From Christensenella sp. UBA941 (lineage in GTDB: Bacteria > Bacillota > Clostridia > Christensenellales > UBA941), in the NCBI GenBank assembly GCA_002293365.1, contig DBDD01000024.1:1253-12731 (forward strand): a stretch of 11,479 bases of DNA. Direction: 5' to 3'. Of this stretch, positions 6,767 through 11,479 are shown piece after piece. Numbering within the stretch: the first letter of the stretch is position 1; the number at the start of each line of letters is the position of its first letter. The position numbers and the translations under genes were made by a program. Under the pieces are notes generated by a model. That model ran no database searches. It saw only the letters and a list, made by a program, of their open reading frames with translations, and was not told the origin of the DNA.

Positions 6767-7771
6767 CTAATGTTCTAAATAACTGCGTATATTGGATATA
6801 TCGCTTCCGTCCAGCGCGCCAAGCTTCAGGCGGTTTGTGATAGAACTATACGCGGGCAGCTTTGCAAGAGTACCGTTTTCACGTTCCTTCGCGCGGCCAA
6901 GCCCGATACAGTTACACGGTTCCAAAGCCACGACGTATTCGTGCGGCATAAGGTTTTTCCACTCGAGCATATACGGCAGATTCGCGCCCTCGTACTCGAT
7001 AAACCCGCCCATTTCCAGGCCGGGATTGATAACTGCCGCGCGAGTAACCGTTTTTGACAAATAGAGAAAGGTCTGGTGCGGCGGCGTCTCTCCGGGCGCG
7101 CAAATCTTGCCCGGTTCATCGGAGAATGTGCTTTGCGGCTTCATATCTTTGCCCGAACAAACGACTTTGCTTCCCAAATCTAACAGCGGATAGCCAAAAT
7201 TGAAGTGATAAAGCAGCATATATTCTTCGTCCAAAACGCTTTCGTTAGAAATTATATCTTCAATTTCGACCGTTTTGCTATAAAAACCGAGCGAAATCGT
7301 TCGCTGTAAGCTCAATTTTCGACCATAAAGCCGTGTTTCCTCCATATTTCCGCTTACCGAGAGCCTATATTCTCCGTTTTGCCAGCTTTCTTGAACCGAA
7401 ATGTATCGCGCGGGAGCGCTGCCGATACGGCCGTGAGTCGGATGGACGCCGTCGTCGATACAAGCCGCGCCAACATTTGCAAGCCCGCACGTTGTTAGCA
7501 TGCCGCCGGGCCAACGGTGAAAGAATTCGTCCTCCGCCGGATTGTTATTGGCGTGAAGCCCGTTTTTTGAATGAAATGAGAAATTGACGCCTTTATATGA
7601 AAAATCATATATATCCATGCATCTATCGGGCACGACTGTCAGGCGTATTCCGGCGGCATTGTAGAGTTCGAGCAGCGTCAGCCCTTTTCCGGAACCGCAG
7701 CGGAGCTCGGTTTCCCGTATACCGGCCAGCTGATCCATGTTGCCTAATTTTTGTAGAAGCTCCGTGTTCAA
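6767..7771 (-). CDS. DUF4432 aldose 1-epimerase-like protein
   Basis: This 334-residue protein belongs to the DUF4432 branch of the galactose mutarotase-like superfamily. Visible features are LTVVPDRCMDIYDFSYKGVNFSF (44-66), HRWPGGMLTTCGLANVG (85-101), HPTHGRIG with His110 and His113, LLYHFNFGYPLL with His189, and VALEPCNCIGLGR with Glu284. In mutarotases a His and a Glu act as catalytic acid and base, and the His189/Glu284 pair fits those roles. The likely job is to equilibrate anomers of the imported sugar or otherwise act on an aldose. The start is a TTG at 7769-7771, supported by AGGAGG (complement of 7778-7783) exactly 6 bases upstream; the reading frame offers no better alternative. It is the first gene of the five-gene operon and follows a strong operator-containing promoter. 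Confidence 0.88.
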   Translation of the reverse strand: MNTELLQKLGNMDQLAGIRETELRCGSGKGLTLLELYNAAGIRLTVVPDRCMDIYDFSYKGVNFSFHSKNGLHANNNPAEDEFFHRWPGGMLTTCGLANVGAACIDDGVHPTHGRIGSAPARYISVQESWQNGEYRLSVSGNMEETRLYGRKLSLQRTISLGFYSKTVEIEDIISNESVLDEEYMLLYHFNFGYPLLDLGSKVVCSGKDMKPQSTFSDEPGKICAPGETPPHQTFLYLSKTVTRAAVINPGLEMGGFIEYEGANLPYMLEWKNLMPHEYVVALEPCNCIGLGRAKERENGTLAKLPAYSSITNRLKLGALDGSDISNIRSYLEH

Positions 7772-7858
7772 GATTCTCCTCCTTTTTGCGTTGTTTTGTC
7801 GTGAAGCGATGGCGATTGTTTGCGGCCGTTTTATGGAACGGTTTGAGCCGGAATAATT

Positions 7859-7874
7859 CGTGCACCCGTATGCA
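7859..7874 (-). promoter_or_regulatory. LacI-family operator O1, at the start site of the catabolic operon
   Basis: Read on the minus strand the site is TGCATACGGGTGCACG. Its 14-bp core has TGCA at both ends and a central CG, the general form of LacI/GalR operators. Two close relatives occur at 8071-8086 and 9198-9213; the consensus is TGCATWCGRGKGCACG. It begins one base downstream of the -10 box of the leftward promoter and therefore covers the transcription start, where bound repressor would block initiation. The adjacent lacI gene product is the obvious ligand-controlled binder; the pairing is inference. Confidence 0.75.
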
Positions 7875-7875
7875 T

Positions 7876-7904
7876 AGTATATGGCCCGAATGACGGAAAG
7901 TCAA
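7876..7904 (-). promoter_or_regulatory. Promoter of the catabolic operon
   Basis: On the minus strand TTGACT (7904-7899) is separated by 17 bases from TATACT (7881-7876), with 5 of 6 matches to consensus in each box. The predicted start is near 7869, inside operator O1. The leader to the TTG start codon of the DUF4432 gene is about 100 bases. The strong core promoter with an operator over the start site indicates a simple repressed, inducible promoter. Confidence 0.75.
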
Positions 7905-7912
7905 TACGCAGG

Positions 7913-7926
7913 ATAAATCGCTTTCA
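7913..7926. promoter_or_regulatory. Possible CcpA catabolite-response (cre) site
   Basis: On the minus strand the sequence TGAAAGCGATTTAT fits the cre consensus TGNAANCGNWNNCW except for an A at the late C position. It lies between the leftward promoter and the consensus rightward promoter, overlapping neither -35 box. A second, poorer match (TCAAAACGCTTTTA, 8042-8055) overlaps the weak lacI-proximal promoter. If the host is a Bacillota with CcpA, this would tie the genes to glucose control, but single-mismatch matches arise by chance. Confidence 0.3.
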
Positions 7927-7946
7927 CAATATAGTCAAAAAACCAG

Positions 7947-7975
7947 TTGACATACGGTCGAGTTGCGCCTATAAT
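7947..7975 (+). promoter_or_regulatory. Perfect-consensus promoter P1 reading toward lacI
   Basis: TTGACA (7947-7952) and TATAAT (7970-7975) are exact sigma-A/sigma-70 consensus boxes with the ideal 17-base spacing. The start would be near 7982, giving lacI a leader of about 135 bases that contains operator O2 near +90. Repressor bound at O2 would act as a roadblock to this promoter. Such a strong promoter is more than a repressor gene normally needs, so it may also supply readthrough into the transporter genes downstream. Confidence 0.75.
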
Positions 7976-8040
7976 GAGCATATTCAATGGAAACGGCCAC
8001 GAGGACGGCAAAAAGACAATCGGTTGATAGATGCAATTAA

Positions 8041-8069
8041 TTCAAAACGCTTTTATTTTTGATAAGAAT
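8041..8069 (+). promoter_or_regulatory. Weak candidate promoter P2 next to lacI
   Basis: TTCAAA (8041-8046) and AAGAAT (8064-8069) are separated by 17 bases, each matching consensus at 4 of 6 positions. By box quality alone this would be unconvincing. What supports it is geometry: one base separates the -10 box from operator O2, in the same orientation and spacing as at the leftward operon promoter with O1. That would make it a self-repressed lacI promoter. Confidence 0.4.
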
Positions 8070-8070
8070 G

Positions 8071-8086
8071 TGCATTCGAGGGCACG
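8071..8086 (+). promoter_or_regulatory. LacI-family operator O2, upstream of lacI
   Basis: TGCATTCGAGGGCACG matches O1 at 13 of 16 positions and the inverted O3 at 14 of 16. It ends 30 bases before the lacI start codon, so binding here would give negative autoregulation, either over the start of P2 or as a roadblock to P1. It is the weakest of the three copies because its right arm reads GGCA instead of TGCA. Confidence 0.6.
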
Positions 8087-8116
8087 CGATAATTTCTACA
8101 ACAGGCGAGGTAAGGC

Positions 8117-9139
8117 ATGGAGCGTTCGAGAGCGACGCTGAAAGATGTCGCAAAGCGATCCGGATATGCGCTTCGGACCGTTAAAAAGGTCATGAGCGGC
8201 AAAGAAACCGTGGGCGAAAAAACCCGCGCGGTTGTCATGCGCGCCGCAGAGGAGCTGAATTATCAGCGCAATATTATCGCGTCCACGCTATCCAAAAGCA
8301 AGAGCACGCGCATTGCTATACTCTACGCCGAAACGACCAAAACATACTTCCCCGAGGTGGAAAAGGGCTTCGTGCAATGCGCTGAGGAACTGCGCGATTT
8401 TGGCCTTTCCATCGAGTTCCATAAGGTGTTCGACCGCGATCCGCAGCACCAGGTGGACGCTATTAAAGCTATCATAGAAGATAATACTGTCGACGGGCTG
8501 ATCATTCAGCCCATGAGCCGCTCGCAATTAAACCCTTCTATAGACGAGCTCGTGAGCATGGGCAAGCCTGTTATCACGTTCGGCTCGGACGCAACCTCAA
8601 CAAAGCGTTTATGCTATATCGGCCCGGACGCTTACAAATCCGGCCGCATAGGCGCACAGATACTTGCGAATTATATCGGCAAGCACGGCAACGCCGCCAT
8701 CGTCTCCGACAGCAACGAACACTTACAAACCGTCGAGCGTATTCATGGCTTTATGGACAGAATACGCGAGCACTATCCCAACATCAACGTTACGCACCTG
8801 AATATACCGTCCAACCCCGCGCTTTATTACGAGCTAGTAAAGACGCTCGTAACGAATGAATCCATTCAAGGCATATTTTGCACGGACGCCAATTCCTATA
8901 TAGCTGGCGAGGTGCTTAGAGATCTTGGCGTACAGGATATCGTCGTAGTCGGCTTCGATATTTCTCAAATGGCCTCGGATTTGATGAAACAGGGCTATTT
9001 AAAAGTGATCATCGAGCAGAATCCCTCACATTTTTCATACGCCGCGCTCAAAACAATGTTTAACTATCTCTATTTGGGCGAGACGCCGCCCGCCGTCCAG
9101 TATACGGGGCTATCGATTTTAACCAGCGAATGTCTTTAG
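8117..9139 (+). CDS. LacI-family transcriptional repressor
   Basis: This 340-residue regulator has a LacI helix-turn-helix at about 7-27 (TLKDVAKRSGYALRTVKKVM), a hinge segment LNYQRNIIASTLSKSKS (48-63) with the minor-groove Leu58, and a periplasmic-binding-protein-like sugar domain from about 65 to the end (RIAILYAETTK, VDGLIIQPMS, GKPVITFGSDA, VVVGFDIS). The recognition helix is unusual in carrying Ala18, Leu19, Arg20 and Lys23 where many relatives have Ser, variable residues and Ser. The ATG at 8117 follows GAGG with 6 bases between. The gene sits between the catabolic operon and the importer genes, each preceded by a copy of the same operator, so it very probably controls both and itself. 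The inducer should be the imported sugar or its phosphate. Confidence 0.93.
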   Translation: MERSRATLKDVAKRSGYALRTVKKVMSGKETVGEKTRAVVMRAAEELNYQRNIIASTLSKSKSTRIAILYAETTKTYFPEVEKGFVQCAEELRDFGLSIEFHKVFDRDPQHQVDAIKAIIEDNTVDGLIIQPMSRSQLNPSIDELVSMGKPVITFGSDATSTKRLCYIGPDAYKSGRIGAQILANYIGKHGNAAIVSDSNEHLQTVERIHGFMDRIREHYPNINVTHLNIPSNPALYYELVKTLVTNESIQGIFCTDANSYIAGEVLRDLGVQDIVVVGFDISQMASDLMKQGYLKVIIEQNPSHFSYAALKTMFNYLYLGETPPAVQYTGLSILTSECL

Positions 9140-9163
9140 CGGTTAATACGGATTAATCTAAAG

Positions 9164-9169
9164 AGGAGG
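9164..9169 (+). other. Orphan AGGAGG Shine-Dalgarno-like sequence
   Basis: A strong AGGAGG sits 24 bases after the lacI stop, but no ATG, GTG or TTG occurs 5-12 bases downstream. The first GTG (9199) is 29 bases away and opens a frame of only 18 codons. It could be a relic of a lost gene or simply a purine-rich stretch. I do not call a gene here. Confidence 0.35.
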
Positions 9170-9197
9170 AATCGAGCGGAATAATTTTTACCCAGAA

Positions 9198-9213
9198 CGT
9201 GCACCCGAATGCA
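9198..9213 (-). promoter_or_regulatory. LacI-family operator O3, upstream of the transporter genes
   Basis: On the minus strand this is TGCATTCGGGTGCACG, differing from O1 at a single position. It lies in the 130-base gap between lacI and the permease start, in the opposite orientation relative to transcription compared with O1 and O2. Downstream is a TATATT at 9235-9240 that could be a -10 box, but no good -35 box lies 16-18 bases before it. The site may therefore control a weak local promoter whose -35 region it would overlap, or block readthrough from lacI. Confidence 0.7.
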
Positions 9214-9259
9214 TATTGTGTGATTGCTTTAATTTATATTGAGCTAATGGGATAATAAT

Positions 9260-9264
9260 GGAGG
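9260..9264 (+). promoter_or_regulatory. Ribosome binding site that decides the permease start
   Basis: GGAGG at 9260-9264 lies 5 bases before the ATG at 9270 and overlaps the in-frame ATG at 9258, which itself has no Shine-Dalgarno sequence. Translation therefore most likely starts at 9270, four codons inside the longest open frame. Confidence 0.7.
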
Positions 9265-9269
9265 AGAAT

Positions 9270-10250
9270 ATGGAAAAAGTCGACAAACGAAATTCGATCG
9301 GCGCGGTGTTCGGTAAAATACTGCGCACAAGGGAGCTGTCGCTGGCGCTTTTGATCGCGCTGATGGTCATAGCGCTGATGTCGCAAACGTCCAACTTTGC
9401 CACGACAGGCAATATTCGCGTTCTGATGCAAGGCATGAGCGTGGATATGATGATCGCCATTCCTATGGCTATTTCGCTAATCGCGGGAAATATCGACTTT
9501 TCCGTCGGCTCGGTGCTCTGCCTTACGGGCGCGGTGTCCGCCCTGGCGATGAACGCGGGCGCTTCCGGCATTGTCGGCATCCTCATCGGCTTGGCTCTTG
9601 GCGGTTTTCTGGGATTCTTGAACGCGGTCATAATCAACAAGCTAAAGGTTACCCCGCTCGTCGCGACGCTGGGCACGTGGATGGCCTATAGCGGGGCGGC
9701 GCTGGTCGTAATAGGCGGTACGGTTGCAAATCTTCCCAAGGACTTCGTCGCTTTTGGCCGCGTTGAGCCGATGGGTATTCCAATCACTATAATCTACATG
9801 TTTATCATCATTATTGTAGGCATTTTGTTGATTAAATACACAAGCTTCTTTCATAATGCCTACTATATCGGATCGAACAAGGTTTCCGCGCGGCTTGCGG
9901 GTATCGACAACGATAAATTCATCTACATCTCTTACACGATTACGGGGGTCGTCGCGGCTTTCGCCGGGCTCGTACTGGCGGCTCGCCTGGGCAGCGCGTC
10001 GCAGAACGCCGGCGAAGGCTTAGAGTTCAGGAACGTAGTCGGGCTGCTGGTCGGAGGCGTCTCAATGGACGGCGGCGAGGGTTCGCTTATCGGCGCGGTC
10101 ATGGGCGTAATCATGATGCAGATCGTCAATAACGCCATCGTTCTGCTATATCTAAATCCAAGCTATACAAAAGTAATAACGGGCGCAATCCTCGTGCTGG
10201 CAGTCGCGCTCGATCAGTTCAACAAGCAAAAAAAGCTTCGCGCGAAATAG
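9270..10250 (+). CDS. Ribose-type (RbsC-like) sugar ABC transporter permease
   Basis: This 326-residue integral membrane protein belongs to the BPD_transp_2 family of sugar importers. It has many hydrophobic segments, for example about 24-38, 60-72, 98-120, 172-188, 222-240 and 300-318. Family motifs are LIAGNIDFSVGSV (70-82, matching the usual SGGIDLSVG), GSNKVSARLAGID (201-213) and GLLVGGVSMDGGEGS (258-272), the cytoplasmic loop that docks on the ATPase. It would form the membrane channel, probably as a homodimer, for a sugar delivered by a binding protein not present in this window. The start at 9270 is set by GGAGG at 9260-9264. The ATPase gene follows after 12 bases, so the two are co-transcribed. 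Operator O3 lies upstream. The substrate cannot be told from sequence; pentoses, tetritols and other small sugars use this transporter class. Confidence 0.93.
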   Translation: MEKVDKRNSIGAVFGKILRTRELSLALLIALMVIALMSQTSNFATTGNIRVLMQGMSVDMMIAIPMAISLIAGNIDFSVGSVLCLTGAVSALAMNAGASGIVGILIGLALGGFLGFLNAVIINKLKVTPLVATLGTWMAYSGAALVVIGGTVANLPKDFVAFGRVEPMGIPITIIYMFIIIIVGILLIKYTSFFHNAYYIGSNKVSARLAGIDNDKFIYISYTITGVVAAFAGLVLAARLGSASQNAGEGLEFRNVVGLLVGGVSMDGGEGSLIGAVMGVIMMQIVNNAIVLLYLNPSYTKVITGAILVLAVALDQFNKQKKLRAK

Positions 10251-10262
10251 GGGAGGGGCATC

Positions 10263-11479
10263 ATGGGCGAAATAGCCATCCGTTTCGAGCGCGTCGGTAA
10301 GATATTTCCGGGCGTAAAGGCGCTCAACGACGTATCCTTTGAAATTATGAGCGGACAGGTGCATTGCCTCGTCGGCGAAAACGGCGCGGGCAAATCGACG
10401 CTGATCAAAATACTCGCGGGCGTTAATTCTATAGACGAAGGCAAGGCGTATCTTTTCGAAAAGCCGATTCGTTTTTCCAATCCGCAGCAGGCGAAAAAAG
10501 CCGGAATTGGCGTGGTGTATCAAGAACTGAGCAATTTTGTGCACCTCGACGTAGCTAGCAATCTCTTTTGCAACAATATGCCCAAAAAGCGCGGCATTAT
10601 CGACTACAAGCGGCTATACGAGAATGCGCGCGCGGTGCTCGATACGTGCGGCCTAACGTATATCGACGAGCGCAGCGTTATGAAGGATATCAGCCTAGGC
10701 TCACAGCAAATGGTCGAAATTGCGCGGCTGATCAACGAAAGCGCCCGCGTCGTTATCCTGGATGAACCGACGTCCGCGTTGACCGAAGTCGAAGTTCAGA
10801 AGCTATACGAGCTGATCGGACATATGAAGGAAAAAGGAATTACAATCATATACATCTCTCACCGCTTGGACGAGGTGCGGGAGCTCGCGGATACGATTAC
10901 AGTCTTGAAAGACGGCGAGCACGTCGTCACTTTCCCGCGTGACGAGAATACGACGAAGGATATGCTCGTGCGCTATATGGTGGGCCGCGACGTCGAAACA
11001 AATTATCGGACGGGCGCATCGTCAAAGGGCGGCGTAATTCTCGACGCTCAGGCGCTCTCCTCCGGCAAACAGGTTCAAGCTGTAAGCTTCCAGCTACACC
11101 GCGGAGAAATACTGGGCATCGCCGGTCTCGAAGGCTCGGGCAGGACGGAAATACTGGAAACGCTGTACGGCTGGCGCGGGCGTACTGGCGGTACGATCCG
11201 GCTCGACGGCGCGCAAGTCGATATCAGCAGCCCCATCGTGGCGAAACGGCATAAGATGGCCTATATTACGAAGGAGCGCAAGCAGCTTGGCCTGTTTCTC
11301 GGCCTCGACGTGAAAACGAATATCGCGGCGGCTTCGGCTAGGAAGTACGAGCAAAACGGCATCATCCGCTATCGCAAAATTGCCGAGAATGCGGAGCGTT
11401 ACGTTAGCGCAATGCGTATCAAGTGTTCCGGCGTTAAGCAAAAAACTATGAACCTATCGGGCGGCAACCAGCAAAAGGT
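10263..11479 (+). CDS. Ribose-type (RbsA-like) sugar ABC transporter ATPase, 3' end outside window
   Basis: An open frame from the ATG at 10263 runs to the window edge and covers about 405 residues of the usual roughly 500. It is the two-domain ATPase of a sugar importer. Domain 1 has Walker A GENGAGKST (38-46), Q-loop Gln87 in VVYQELS, signature ISLGSQQMVEIAR (143-155), Walker B VVILDEPTSAL (163-173) and switch His200 in YISHRLDE. Domain 2 starts near residue 258 and has the degenerate GLEGSGRTE Walker A seen in second RbsA domains, and the LSGGNQQK signature at the very end of the window. Only the second Walker B, switch region and tail are missing. GGAGG precedes the ATG by 6 bases. It powers the permease encoded just upstream. 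A substrate-binding protein gene would be expected beyond the window. Confidence 0.94.
   Translation, partial: MGEIAIRFERVGKIFPGVKALNDVSFEIMSGQVHCLVGENGAGKSTLIKILAGVNSIDEGKAYLFEKPIRFSNPQQAKKAGIGVVYQELSNFVHLDVASNLFCNNMPKKRGIIDYKRLYENARAVLDTCGLTYIDERSVMKDISLGSQQMVEIARLINESARVVILDEPTSALTEVEVQKLYELIGHMKEKGITIIYISHRLDEVRELADTITVLKDGEHVVTFPRDENTTKDMLVRYMVGRDVETNYRTGASSKGGVILDAQALSSGKQVQAVSFQLHRGEILGIAGLEGSGRTEILETLYGWRGRTGGTIRLDGAQVDISSPIVAKRHKMAYITKERKQLGLFLGLDVKTNIAAASARKYEQNGIIRYRKIAENAERYVSAMRIKCSGVKQKTMNLSGGNQQK

Larger units (their letters stand above)
7772..8116. other. Divergent control region between the catabolic operon and lacI
   Basis: This 345-base noncoding stretch separates the DUF4432 start on the minus strand from the lacI start on the plus strand. 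It contains a leftward promoter with an adjoining operator, a perfect-consensus rightward promoter, a second weaker rightward promoter with its own operator, and two sequences resembling CcpA sites. The leftward leader is about 100 bases and the upstream rightward promoter gives a leader of about 135 bases. Short open frames that cross the region have no ribosome binding sites and I do not call them genes. Confidence 0.75.

Noticed and set aside
7597..7893. Plus-strand and minus-strand short frames across the DUF4432 start and control region
   Set aside because: They overlap the DUF4432 N-terminus, the operon promoter and operator O1, and have no ribosome binding sites.
7947..7962. Fourth LacI operator overlapping the P1 promoter
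   Set aside because: It shares CATACGG with O1, but the arms are not symmetric and the terminal TGCA is missing, so chance similarity is likelier.
9199..9255. 18-codon GTG-initiated leader peptide before the permease
   Set aside because: The start codon is 29 bases from the AGGAGG and overlaps operator O3. There is no regulatory codon run or attenuator-like hairpin.
9258..9269. Upstream ATG as the permease start
   Set aside because: No Shine-Dalgarno sequence precedes it, while the GGAGG overlapping it serves the ATG at 9270 at normal spacing.

Overview
The window looks like a chromosomal piece of a Bacillota genome, probably a Clostridia- or Paenibacillus-like organism of intermediate GC. 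The reasons are strong AGGAGG-type ribosome binding sites, a TTG start codon, a YafY-type WYL regulator paired with a GyrI-like protein, a BtrH-like protein, and a LacI-regulated ribose-type ABC importer beside a sugar operon. This placement is inference. I see no RNA genes, insertion sequences, phage genes or CRISPR array.

Left part (1-2880). A probable C-terminal scrap of a plus-strand gene ends at 89, directly against the stop of a minus-strand BtrH_N/DUF4872 protein (90-1160). A minus-strand pair follows in transcription order: a WYL-domain regulator (2851-1958) and a GyrI-like ligand-binding protein (1899-1270). This pair reads as a small ligand-responsive module unrelated to the sugar genes.

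Middle part (2945-7771). Five closely spaced minus-strand genes form one operon. In transcription order they are a DUF4432 aldose-epimerase-like protein (TTG start), an FGGY sugar kinase, an Amidohydrolase_2 protein, a triosephosphate isomerase homologue of the short archaeal-like type, and a long YjbQ/UPF0047 protein. No aldolase, dehydrogenase or ordinary sugar isomerase lies in the window. The set resembles no textbook pathway that I can name.

Control region (7772-8116) and right part (8117-11479). The plus strand carries a LacI-family repressor, a ribose-type ABC permease and the start of its double-domain ATPase, which runs off the window edge. Three copies of a 16-bp pseudo-palindrome with a central CG lie at the operon promoter, just before lacI, and before the permease gene. 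The first two sit in the same position, one base downstream of a predicted -10 box. One regulator therefore probably controls uptake, catabolism and its own synthesis.

Working model (inference). An unidentified sugar or polyol is imported by the ABC system, its anomer is equilibrated by the DUF4432 protein, and it is phosphorylated by the FGGY kinase. The TIM homologue then isomerises the phosphate. The amidohydrolase and YjbQ protein carry out steps that cannot be named from sequence. The TIM homologue keeps the catalytic Lys, His and Glu but has Ser in place of the active-site Asn, which suggests a substrate other than glyceraldehyde 3-phosphate. This operon is the best candidate in the window for an undescribed pathway.
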